64,000 nt of DNA, from assembly GCF_014647875.1 (NCBI RefSeq), contig NZ_BMQA01000020.1, forward strand, positions 62,001-126,000, written 5' to 3'. The position numbers and the translations under genes are program-made. Of this stretch, positions 35,741 to 42,694 are shown in pieces. The notes below the pieces were generated by a model. The model saw only the letters and a program-made list of their open reading frames with translations, was not told the DNA's origin and did not search any database. The stretch is from Streptomyces brasiliensis. GTDB taxonomy: Bacteria > Actinomycetota > Actinomycetes > Streptomycetales > Streptomycetaceae. The number at the start of each line of letters is the position of its first letter. Within the stretch, counting starts at the first letter, position 1.

Positions 35741-36265
35741 ATGGCAGAACGCAAGGACATTGAGGCACATCGCCGCCAGTGGCAAGTGAGGCCGGAACAG
35801 CGGGAGCTTGATCTTGCGCTTGGCTTCATGGTCCGCCAAGCGGCGACCCTGGAGTTCTTTCTGCACCAGGCGGTTCGTCGGCTGGTTGGGGGACAGCACG
35901 CGATACTGGTGACGGCAGGCATGCAGGCTTCAAGCCTGCTTGACGCCATCAAGCGGATCATCGACGTCGGCGCAGTGTCTGACGAAGCCGCTCAAGAGAT
36001 GACTGAGATCTCCGGTAAGTGCCGCATTGCGTTCAAAGAGCGAAACAGATTCGTTCACGGCATCCGCGTCATCGGAGCAGAGAACAGCGAGGCGTGGACG
36101 AACAACCGGCGGAACGGCAGTATCGATCAGCATCCGATAGAGGCAGAGCAACTAATGGAACTGGGGTCGGACTTCGCCCGGTTGAGTTCACAGCTTTCAG
36201 ACTGGTATCGGCACTACCTCGATGGGCACCCAAGGAGAGCCAGCCGACCACCATCGTCACCGTGA
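35741..36265 (+). CDS. hypothetical protein of element 1, unknown function
   Basis: 174 aa from the ATG at 35741, with no clear Shine-Dalgarno. It is mainly helical and soluble, with RQAATLEFFLHQAVRRLVGG, DAIKRIIDVGAVSDEAAQEM and KERNRFVHGIRV (an RNxxxHG-like motif of the HEPN/'immunity' type, only suggestive). Its composition is less GC-biased than the core genes, as expected for acquired DNA. It is followed at once by a terminator shared with the convergent integrase gene. The motif R-N-R-F-V-H could mark a HEPN-like nuclease fold, but I would not name it on that basis. Confidence 0.6.
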   Translation: MAERKDIEAHRRQWQVRPEQRELDLALGFMVRQAATLEFFLHQAVRRLVGGQHAILVTAGMQASSLLDAIKRIIDVGAVSDEAAQEMTEISGKCRIAFKERNRFVHGIRVIGAENSEAWTNNRRNGSIDQHPIEAEQLMELGSDFARLSSQLSDWYRHYLDGHPRRASRPPSSP

Positions 36266-36269
36266 CATA

Positions 36270-36302
36270 GAGAAGGGCGGGAGTCCGTGACTCCCGCCCT
36301 TC
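36270..36302. terminator. terminator at the end of int (element 1)
   Basis: 15-bp perfect stem (36270-36284 with 36288-36302), 3-nt loop CGT. It is very similar in sequence to the hairpin at 33623-33659. It sits between the convergent gene at 35741 and int; a GCGTGTGAG unit (36319-36327) with an imperfect inverted partner follows. Confidence 0.85.
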
Positions 36303-36340
36303 TCACGCACGGTTGTGGCGCGTGTGAGCTACACGCAGGC

Positions 36341-37810
36341 TCACGCGCTGCCTGGCTCCCACCCCATGGTCTTTTCGATCTTCTTGTTGTTCTCTTCGTC
36401 GCTGTCATCGATGACGCCCGCGTAGCGGCGGTGGATGACCTCCGGCGAGTTGCCGGCGCGCCGGGCCACCTCGGCTACGGGGAGGCCTGCGCGGAGCCAG
36501 TTCGTGATGCACGTGGCCCGGAGGTGGTAGGGCTTCCGGGCCAAGGGCGAGTCCACCTTGTCCGGCGGAAGCGCCAGCGGTCTGGCTTCCTGCCAGACCC
36601 GCCAGTAACTGGAGGTGCCGAGCAAGTCCCCCCGTTCGTTGGGGAAGAGCCGCCCGTCTTTGGCGGTGCCGAACTCCTTCAAGTGCGCACGGAGCATCGC
36701 CACCAGCACGGGCGGAATCGGCACCGGCCTGTCCGTGCCTGGCTCGCGTGACTTCAGTCCCCGCTTATCGTGCCGCTCACCCGAGTCAGTCCACTTCTTT
36801 CCGGAGATAGGACGCGTCTCCCAGAGAGTGAGGGTTCCCCATCCCTTTTCAGGGAGATGGCAGTCAGACAGCCTGAGCCCGACTACTTCCGCCGGACGCA
36901 TCGCTGCGTACAGGATGCAGGCGAAGAACGCCACAAGGCGCCGCCCCCTGTTCCGATGCACCGAGCCGACATACGAGACGGCCGTGAGGAGTTGCCGCCC
37001 CTGCACCTCGTTGACCAGTACTCGCGGGTCCACGGCATCGCTCCCATTGGAGGTAGGCCGTTTCAACCCAGCGAGCGGATTTCCGTCTAGGTATCCCTCC
37101 TCAATCGCATAGTCCATGGCCGTGTTGAATCCACGACGACGGCGCTTGTACGTATCCGCTGCCGCCGGTTTGCCGTCCATCCTGAACGACAGCCGATAGT
37201 GGACGTCTCGCACGACCTTGGAGTCTCTGAGAGCCGACAGGGGAAGGGAATGGCTCGCCAGCCACGCACAGGCCTTCTCCAGGTCCGGCGGGGGCTCTTC
37301 GCCCTTGTGAGCCGGAACGACGGCCCACCGTACGGCGCGCCGCACGTCTTCCAGGTCCGGCACCCCAGGGCTCTCCCCCAACATGCCGAGTGCTGCGGTA
37401 GCGAGGCTGTCCGCCAGCCCCTCACGCGTCTTTGCCGCGGCCGTGCGCCAGCGCACGGCCATGTACTCGCGCGAGAAATCCCACCACGAGGGGTCAGGCT
37501 TGACGTTTTTCTTCTCTGCCGCTGCCCGAAGTTCCGACTCGGGAAGCCCAGTTTCCACGTCGAAGGCTTCGCCCTTACGCATGGCTTGCCAAAGCTCCGA
37601 ACGACGACTGTCGGCAAGGGCCGACGTCGTGAAAGTCGCGTGACGGACTTTCCCAGCGACCACCCAACGGAGTTGGTAAGGCGCCGTCTTGCTGGAAATC
37701 TTGCTGACTTTCCACACACGGACATCCGTGGAAAGCGTGGGCTCTTCAGGCGCGGCCGGGCGCTCGCCTTCACGAGCGCCCGGAATTGCGCTGGTCTTGC
37801 GGTCGTTCAC
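36341..37810 (-). CDS. int: tyrosine site-specific integrase, element 1
   Basis: 489 aa from the GTG at 37810, which overlaps the xis stop. The N-terminal SAM-like arm/core-binding part is followed by the catalytic domain. The first catalytic Arg is in LYAAMRPAEVVGL, the Lys region in SGKKWTDSGERHDKRGLKSRE, the HxxR-type box reads PYHLRATCITNWL (element 2 has PYDLRHTCITNWL), and the nucleophile is Tyr in IHRRYAGVID. ATC instead of HTC may be a small active-site change. It catalyses recombination between attP and the tRNA-Arg attB. About two thirds of positions match the element 2 integrase by eye. Confidence 0.95.
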   Translation of the reverse strand: MNDRKTSAIPGAREGERPAAPEEPTLSTDVRVWKVSKISSKTAPYQLRWVVAGKVRHATFTTSALADSRRSELWQAMRKGEAFDVETGLPESELRAAAEKKNVKPDPSWWDFSREYMAVRWRTAAAKTREGLADSLATAALGMLGESPGVPDLEDVRRAVRWAVVPAHKGEEPPPDLEKACAWLASHSLPLSALRDSKVVRDVHYRLSFRMDGKPAAADTYKRRRRGFNTAMDYAIEEGYLDGNPLAGLKRPTSNGSDAVDPRVLVNEVQGRQLLTAVSYVGSVHRNRGRRLVAFFACILYAAMRPAEVVGLRLSDCHLPEKGWGTLTLWETRPISGKKWTDSGERHDKRGLKSREPGTDRPVPIPPVLVAMLRAHLKEFGTAKDGRLFPNERGDLLGTSSYWRVWQEARPLALPPDKVDSPLARKPYHLRATCITNWLRAGLPVAEVARRAGNSPEVIHRRYAGVIDDSDEENNKKIEKTMGWEPGSA

Positions 37811-37992
37811 GCGGCTTCCTCCAGAGCTGCAATCCAGCGCTCCAACTCCGAACGGCGAATGCGTACAGCACCGTTCGGAAGCTTGATTGCCTTCGGGCCC
37901 TTCCTCAACTGTCGCCAGCGATAGAAGGTCGAAACGGGTACGCCGATTTCCTCGACAACTTCAGAGATCGTGAGCATTTCGTCACGCGCCAC
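37807..37992 (-). CDS. xis: excisionase (MerR/AlpA-like HTH), element 1
   Basis: 61 aa from the GTG at 37992 (GGGGGAGG upstream). A small winged-helix/HTH protein: ISEVVEEIGVPVSTFYRWRQL then KGPKAIKLPNG and a SELERW helix, the layout of AICE excisionases. It should bind near att and steer the integrase to excision. Its start lies inside the 3' end of the helicase gene and its stop overlaps the int start (GTGA), so rep, xis and int are translationally linked. Confidence 0.92.
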   Translation of the reverse strand: MARDEMLTISEVVEEIGVPVSTFYRWRQLRKGPKAIKLPNGAVRIRRSELERWIAALEEAA

Positions 37993-39199
37993 GGTCGGCC
38001 TCCCCCGGGTTCTCGTCAGCAGGATGGGAGTCGGACAGGTGGGACAGTCCCGATTCCGGCTGTCCCACCTGTTCGTGCAGGTCAGGTGATGGATTGGGAC
38101 AGTCGGACAGCTGGGACACCCCCGGCGTGCCCTGTGTCCGGGTCTCGGTGTCCGAGTAGTAGCGGCCAGCGCCGTCCTTGGTGAGCTGTCCATCCGCAGC
38201 CATGCGCGAGCAGGTGCGGCGGACGTTCTCGGCATCGAGCTGCGGCAGCGCGGCGACGATGTCCTTGGGCCGGGCGCCGGGGTTGGCCCGGACGTGGCGC
38301 AGGATCGCGGCGCGGGTGTCGCCGATGGTGTGGTCGGTTACCGGGCCATCGAGCATCTGCCAGGCGCCGGAGGCAGCTTGGAACTGAAGCGCGTACTCGG
38401 CTTCGTCGACGTCGCGTCCGGTGACGTGCAAGATGCCGTCCGCCTGCCCGCGCGCCCGCTTGAGCACGAGCGTGGCGTCTGCGGCTCCGGCGATGCCGTT
38501 GGTGCCGGACACCTCGGTCAGGAAGTCGTCCGAGCCTGCCTTGCGGACGTGGTGGACGAGCACCACGGCGATGCCGTAGTGGTCGGCGATCCGCTTGGCG
38601 TAGCCGACAGCCACGTAATCCGCGTCGTACGCGGACACGCCCTGTGGGGCGGGGCCACGCATCTTGGCGAACACGTCGATCACGACCATGCGGGCGTCCG
38701 GGTTGCGGTCCAACCATCCGGCGATGGCGTCGCTGCCGCCCTGAGGGAAGGGCGGGCATTCGGTGACCAGGGTCAGCCCGGCCGGGGCCGCCTGCCCACC
38801 CAGCATCTTGCCCATGCGGGTCTGGAGACGGCGCGGGGTGTCCTCCAAAGCGAGGTAGAGCACCGGGCCGCCATCGACAGGCAGCGAGTCGAACGCGTGG
38901 CCCCCGGAAGCGACCGCAAGGGCCAGACCGAGCGACAGCCAGGACTTCCCCACCTTCGGCGGACCGGCGAGCAGATTGACGCCCTCGGCGAGGATGCCAG
39001 GCACGGCCCACTTCGGCTCCGGGAAGTCCGCCGCCATGAGCTGATCCGCGGTCCATGCCGTGCGCGGGCGCTCTCTCTTCGGCAGCTCTAGCGGGGCCGC
39101 CTCGGGGTCGCTGGGCACGGAGTACAGGTGCAGTGGAGGGATGGGGTTGCAGCCCTTGTCGTGCTCGTCAGGGGGCGGGGGAATGGGGTTGCTGTTCAT
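37982..39199 (-). CDS. RepA-like RecA/AAA ATPase (replicative helicase type), element 1
   Basis: 405 aa from the ATG at 39199, overlapping the primase-polymerase stop. Walker A is LLAGPPKVGKSWLSLGLAL, Walker B ARMVVIDVFAKM, and VVLVHHVRK is the sensor segment, as in RepA-type hexameric helicases of the RSF1010 kind (AAA_25). A winged-helix segment follows (AILRHVRANPGARPKDIVAAL, RRTCSRMAADGQLTKDGAGRYY). The last 50 residues are non-conserved and are encoded by an iteron-like array (VSQLSDCPNPSP, LHEQVGQPESGLSHLSD). With the primase-polymerase it forms the autonomous replication module of the excised circle. Confidence 0.9.
   Translation of the reverse strand: MNSNPIPPPPDEHDKGCNPIPPLHLYSVPSDPEAAPLELPKRERPRTAWTADQLMAADFPEPKWAVPGILAEGVNLLAGPPKVGKSWLSLGLALAVASGGHAFDSLPVDGGPVLYLALEDTPRRLQTRMGKMLGGQAAPAGLTLVTECPPFPQGGSDAIAGWLDRNPDARMVVIDVFAKMRGPAPQGVSAYDADYVAVGYAKRIADHYGIAVVLVHHVRKAGSDDFLTEVSGTNGIAGAADATLVLKRARGQADGILHVTGRDVDEAEYALQFQAASGAWQMLDGPVTDHTIGDTRAAILRHVRANPGARPKDIVAALPQLDAENVRRTCSRMAADGQLTKDGAGRYYSDTETRTQGTPGVSQLSDCPNPSPDLHEQVGQPESGLSHLSDSHPADENPGEADRGA
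38030..38119. repeat. iteron-like array in the 3' end of the helicase gene, element 1 (candidate origin)
   Basis: GGGACAG/GGACAG units at 38033-38038, 38041-38047, 38096-38102, 38105-38110 and 38113-38119 (the last ends in C), and an inverted unit at 38060-38066. CAGGTGGGACAG (38036-38047) and CTGTCCCACCTG (38060-38071) form a perfect 12-bp inverted repeat. The same layout with CCGGACAG units is at 56647-56735 in element 2. Replication-initiator binding is inferred. Confidence 0.7.
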
Positions 39200-40128
39200 G
39201 CCGCGACCGTCCGAGGGCGATTGGCTCCGGCCCGCAGTCCGGAGGCGATGGTGCGCCGTGCCTCGCGCTCGCCCTGGCCGACGCTGCGCGCCGCCTCGAC
39301 AAGCTTCTCGGTCACCTCGTACGCGTCCAGCTCTCCCCCAGCGACCAACTGACCGAGAGCGACGGAGGCGATGTAGAGCGCGGTGTTGTGCTGGTGCTCG
39401 CCAGAGCCGGTGACGCGCACCAACTCGCCGTTGACCGCGGCGTTCAGGAACTTGCCGCGCCGGTCACGGGCCGTCAGTGGGACCGTGACCGGCCGCTGCG
39501 GAGGCAGCGGCGCCGGACGCAGCAGTTCGGCGAGCCAGCCGGGCAGCGGCGCCACGGGAGCGTTGCGAGCCACCGTGTACGGCTCCCCGGCGAAGGTGCT
39601 GCCCGCACCGACGACAAGCCCGCCAACGGCGCGGGTGTCGACCTTCCAGCCGAGCCCGCGCACGCTGTCCCCGGCCGTGTTACGCAGGGACTCGCCCTCG
39701 GGTGCGGCGAAGTACAGGTGCGTGCCGCCACTCCAAGTGCGGACCGTGTACGTGTCGGCGGGGAAGCGCTGGCCTCGGCGCTCGCAGAGCAGGGCGAGCA
39801 CATCGGCGCCGTCGGTGACACCGTGCGCGACCCATTCGGCCGGCGGGGTGTCCTCCGGGCCCTTGGGAGTGTCGAGGTCGACGACGACGAGCCCGGAGGG
39901 GCCGGTAGCGATGCCGACGTTGTAGGGGGCGTGCGTCCAGCACCGGGTGATGCGCTCGCGGTCGGTGGTGGCGCGGGTCTCCCAGTCACGGACGGCGGGG
40001 CGCTTGGCGCCGGGGATGAGGGGGAAGACGTGCCAGCCGCGCGACGCAGCGTCAAGCGCGGCGCTGAGCTGGGCAGGGCCGTCCAGTTGAGGCATGCTGG
40101 AAGTTCTCCTGTTCTGTCGAAGGGACAA
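39196..40128 (-). CDS. bifunctional primase/polymerase (prim-pol domain), element 1
   Basis: 310 aa. The N-terminal prim-pol domain has LDAASRGWHVFPLIPGAKRPA, WTHAPYNVGIATGPSGLVVVDLD with the metal-binding Asp pair, TWSGGTHLYF and GWKVDTRAVGGLVVGAGS, all standard for the family found on actinobacterial plasmids and phages. A C-terminal helical part (about 215-310) follows. It makes primers for and may copy the excised element. The stop overlaps the helicase ATG. This places the element in the RepPP-like group of AICEs rather than the RepSA rolling-circle type. Confidence 0.92.
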   Translation of the reverse strand: MSLRQNRRTSSMPQLDGPAQLSAALDAASRGWHVFPLIPGAKRPAVRDWETRATTDRERITRCWTHAPYNVGIATGPSGLVVVDLDTPKGPEDTPPAEWVAHGVTDGADVLALLCERRGQRFPADTYTVRTWSGGTHLYFAAPEGESLRNTAGDSVRGLGWKVDTRAVGGLVVGAGSTFAGEPYTVARNAPVAPLPGWLAELLRPAPLPPQRPVTVPLTARDRRGKFLNAAVNGELVRVTGSGEHQHNTALYIASVALGQLVAGGELDAYEVTEKLVEAARSVGQGEREARRTIASGLRAGANRPRTVAA

Positions 40129-40181
40129 GGGAGCCGGGGCGGGCGCGGTCTTGTGGTGAGAGGCGCCCGCCCCGGGCGTGT

Positions 40182-40673
40182 CTAGAACGGCGGTTCGTCG
40201 CTGAAGCCCGATCCGGAGCCCTTAGCGGCTCCGGCCGCGGCGGGGGCGGCAGTGCTCCATGCGTCGGTGGCGGGACCGGAGGCGGCGCCGTTGCGCTGGA
40301 CGCGTTCGACCTTGGCCGTGGCGAAGCGCAGCGAGGGGCCGATGTCGTCGACTTCCAGCGCGAGCATGGAACGGTTCTCGCCCTGCTCGTTCTGCCAGTT
40401 GTGCTGACGCAGACGGCCGGTGACGACCACGCGCGTGCCCTTGGTCAGGCTCTCGGCGACGTGGTTGGCCAGGTCGCGCCATGCGGTGCAGCGCAGGAAC
40501 ATCGCGGTGCCGTCGCGCCACTGGCCGGTGGCCTTGTCGTAGGTGCGCGGGGTGGAGGCTACGGAGAACCGAGCGATGGCGTCGCCTCCGGCCGTGAAGC
40601 GCAGTTCGGGGTCTGCGGCGAGGTTGCCGACGATGGTGATGGGGGTCTCTCCCACGGACATGGGATCACTCAC
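40182..40673 (-). CDS. ssb: single-stranded DNA-binding protein, element 1
   Basis: 163 aa from the GTG at 40673; the ATG 12 nt further in (SVGETPITIVGNL) is an equally good start. The OB-fold core has ITIVGNLAADPELRFTAGG, SVASTPRTYDK, FLRCTAWRDLANHVAESL and VVVTGRLRQHNWQNEQGE. The short Gly/Ala linker ends in the acidic tip SDEPPF that recruits partner proteins. It is a paralogue of the chromosomal SSB carried by the element, next to the primase-polymerase. Element 2 has no ssb in the window. Confidence 0.95.
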   Translation of the reverse strand: MSDPMSVGETPITIVGNLAADPELRFTAGGDAIARFSVASTPRTYDKATGQWRDGTAMFLRCTAWRDLANHVAESLTKGTRVVVTGRLRQHNWQNEQGENRSMLALEVDDIGPSLRFATAKVERVQRNGAASGPATDAWSTAAPAAAGAAKGSGSGFSDEPPF

Positions 40674-40688
40674 TTTCTGAGCGGGCCG

Positions 40689-41483
40689 TCAGGCCACATC
40701 GAGGGTGGGTTGCTGCCAGGTAGGCAGCGCGCTGAGGACGCGAGTACGCCAGCGCAGCGCGTAGGGCAGGCAGTTGGCGCAGTTCTTGTGCGTGTGACCG
40801 GGCAAGGGCGGGCGGCGGCGGGCGTGGGAGCTCCACGCGGCGGAGTCCGCGGATGCCAGCAGATGCCCGACCCGTTCCAGACCGAGGGTCTTGAAGCCGA
40901 AGCCGTGCAGCTTGAAGCCGTGCGCGGCCATCGCGGTGACAATCGCGGCGCCTTGACGTGTGGACTGCAACCGGCACACCGACCCCAAGCCGACGATCGG
41001 TTCAGCCCGCAACTCGACACCCGCCTTCTCGTACAGCTCCACACACTGCTCGTAGGCGGGCACGGTGTTGCCCTGGATAACGGGGGCGATGCGCAAATCG
41101 GGCGCGAGGGAGCGCAGTTCGAGGAAGTTGTTCACCGTGCGGCGTTGGTGTTCTTCCACGCTGAGGTGGGTGCCGACGAAGTACTGTCCGCCGAACCAGC
41201 CGCCGTTGATGATGGCGTCCTCGCACATCCAGTCTTGCGGCGCGGCCCAGTCGTAGGGGCCGACGTGTTCCCAGATGCGGCGCAGGTCCTGCACGTACTG
41301 GCGGGGCGGCCGGGTCCAGGTGCCGTTGTCCTTCAGCTCCATGAAGCCGCCGGAGTCGATGGCGTACGGGCCGCGGGCTTCGTCCCACTTGACGGCCCGC
41401 TCGAAGTGCTCGGACTTCAAGAACAGCGGCACGTTGGTCCAGCGCAGCCAGTGCCGCTTGTGGGTGGTCAGGTAGAACCTCAC
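40689..41483 (-). CDS. tRNA-guanine transglycosylase/DpdA-like protein, element 1
   Basis: 264 aa from the GTG at 41483 (GGGGGG upstream), overlapping the preceding stop. The fold landmarks of the TGT superfamily are recognisable. Asp43 in AIDSGGFMEL corresponds to the substrate-binding DSGGFQ. APVIQGNT resembles the IVQGG loop, GLGSVCRLQ and LHGFGFKTLG the glycine loops, and Asp213 in SADSAAWSSHARR the nucleophile. HTHKNCANC (230-238) may bind Zn. Members either modify tRNA or, as DpdA, insert 7-deazaguanines in DNA. I recall database naming as a 'DUF7221 queuine tRNA-ribosyltransferase-like' family. No precursor genes are in the window. Next to ssb on a conjugative element, DNA modification for self-protection is plausible but unproven. 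Confidence 0.75.
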   Translation of the reverse strand: MRFYLTTHKRHWLRWTNVPLFLKSEHFERAVKWDEARGPYAIDSGGFMELKDNGTWTRPPRQYVQDLRRIWEHVGPYDWAAPQDWMCEDAIINGGWFGGQYFVGTHLSVEEHQRRTVNNFLELRSLAPDLRIAPVIQGNTVPAYEQCVELYEKAGVELRAEPIVGLGSVCRLQSTRQGAAIVTAMAAHGFKLHGFGFKTLGLERVGHLLASADSAAWSSHARRRPPLPGHTHKNCANCLPYALRWRTRVLSALPTWQQPTLDVA

Positions 41484-42082
41484 CGATCCCCCCGCACGGC
41501 CGGGAGCTCCGGCAGGCCCGCGGCTTCGAGGGCCGTGGGGTCGAAGCCAGGCAGCGCGGCGCGGGTGACAAGTGCTTGCGCGAGCTGTTCGGCGTAGGCG
41601 GCGCCGGTGCGCGCCACTTCGATCTGTGTCGTGCCGCGGATGGTCTCGACACGCTCGATGTGGGCGCGTTCCTCGCGCCGGTCGCTCACGTGCCGCTCGT
41701 AGGCGACGCGCTCGCGCCGGTCGGTGCGCCAGTAGCGCGCGGCGAGCCCGTAGGCGACGGCGGTTGCCAGCGCCCACAGCAGCAGCGGCAGGGACCACCC
41801 GTCGGCGTATCCGGCGACACCGGCGAGGGCGAGCCCTCCGGAGGCGGCGAACGCGGTCCCGGCAAGCACGGGGTCTCCGGCACGGCCGACGCTCGCGCAC
41901 GCGCCGGCCGCGGCGGCGGCCAGAGACAGGGCGGTCATGAGCACGGCGTTGCCGACGGAGTGTTCGGCGCCGTTGGCGTTCCAGATCCGGGCCAGCGCGA
42001 GCACGGTCGTGGTGGCGATGGCGGGCGCGGCCTTGGGTGCGGCGATGGCGAGCCAGTGCCGGGCGACGATGGGTTCGTTCAC
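41480..42082 (-). CDS. membrane protein of the conjugation/spread region (Spd-like), element 1
   Basis: 200 aa from the GTG at 42082 (AGGAG upstream). An N-terminal half with about four hydrophobic helices (AVLMTALSLAAAAAGACA, GTAFAASGGLALAGVAGYADGW, LPLLLWALATAVAYGLA) is followed by a charged coiled-coil-like segment (RTDRRERVAYERHVSDRREERAHIERVETIRG). The position among small membrane genes beside traB is that of spd genes, needed for spreading within the recipient mycelium. No sequence motif proves this. The stop overlaps the TGT-like gene start. Confidence 0.65.
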   Translation of the reverse strand: MNEPIVARHWLAIAAPKAAPAIATTTVLALARIWNANGAEHSVGNAVLMTALSLAAAAAGACASVGRAGDPVLAGTAFAASGGLALAGVAGYADGWSLPLLLWALATAVAYGLAARYWRTDRRERVAYERHVSDRREERAHIERVETIRGTTQIEVARTGAAYAEQLAQALVTRAALPGFDPTALEAAGLPELPAVRGDR

Positions 42083-42093
42083 GGCCGTACTCC

Positions 42094-42282
42094 TCACAGG
42101 TTCGGGAGCGCGTTGACGACGGCGCTCGTGAGCTGGTTGACGGTGTCGGCGGCTCCGGTGGAGGCGAGGTAGAAGCCGAACATCACGGCCACGAACGCGC
42201 TGCCGGGGCCGAGGGTCTTGGAGCGCAGCAGCATGAAGAGCACGAAGCCGAAGAGCAGGGCGAGGGAGATGGTCACGGCCAT
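42094..42282 (-). CDS. 62-residue membrane protein (Spd-like), element 1
   Basis: Starts at 42282 after a very strong AAAGGAGG. Two hydrophobic stretches (SLALLFGFVLFMLLRS, SAFVAVMFGFYLASTGAA) and a tail ending NALPNL. Element 2 has a clear counterpart of 64 aa at 59727 in the same place. Probably a spread/pore-associated protein. Confidence 0.75.
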   Translation of the reverse strand: MAVTISLALLFGFVLFMLLRSKTLGPGSAFVAVMFGFYLASTGAADTVNQLTSAVVNALPNL

Positions 42283-42301
42283 GCCGCAACCTCCTTTCGG
42301 G

Positions 42302-42553
42302 TCAGCGGGTGCCTGCGCGATAGGTGCGGGAGGCGCGGTTGTAGAGCCAGCGGCCGACGCGTATCCGCTTGCCGTGGCCCTTGCAGCGGCGGCAGTTCTT
42401 GCCGCGCTTGGGCCGTCCCTTGCGGTCGGTGGTCATGGCGAAGCCAAAGCCGTTGCACTTGCGGCAGGTGCCGAACGGGCTCGCCGCACACACCGAGGCG
42501 TAACCGAACGTGACGAAGAGCAGGAGTGCGATAGCGAGCAGGATCGGGGTCAC
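42302..42553 (-). CDS. 83-residue membrane protein with DnaJ-like CxxCxGxG motifs, element 1
   Basis: From the GTG at 42553. An N-terminal membrane helix (LLAIALLLFVTFGYASVCAA) precedes two zinc-finger-like motifs, CRKCNGFG and CRRCKGHGKR, separated by a basic stretch KGRPKRGKN. The end GRWLYNRASRTYRAG is conserved in element 2 (60206-59952). The CxxCxGxG repeats resemble the zinc centre of DnaJ. Function unknown; it is the first gene after traB in the operon. Confidence 0.8.
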   Translation of the reverse strand: MTPILLAIALLLFVTFGYASVCAASPFGTCRKCNGFGFAMTTDRKGRPKRGKNCRRCKGHGKRIRVGRWLYNRASRTYRAGTR

Positions 42554-42646
42554 GAGAGCCCTCCCAGGGCGGTTTTCAGGGGTTTCCGCAGGTGGGGCCC
42601 TATCGGCTAGCTTGCTGATCAGGGCCCGTATGGGGCGCTAGCGGGA

Positions 42647-42683
42647 CCTCTAGCGCTAGAGGGTCTGACCCCTAGCGCTAGAG
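42647..42683. promoter_or_regulatory. candidate clt/TraB recognition site, element 1
   Basis: CTAGCGCTAG, a perfect palindrome, occurs at 42650-42659 and 42672-42681, exactly 22 bp apart; the first is extended to 16 bp (42647-42662). It lies 11-45 bp after the traB stop. Element 2 has two palindromes of a different sequence with the same 22-bp spacing at the same place. Streptomyces clt loci are short repeats near traB bound by its C-terminal winged helix. Confidence 0.65.
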
Positions 42684-42694
42684 GCTCCCGAGAG

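Noticed and set aside
35741..36265. HEPN toxin call
   Set aside because: RNRFVHG resembles the HEPN RxxxxH motif, but one short motif is not enough and no antitoxin partner gene is adjacent.
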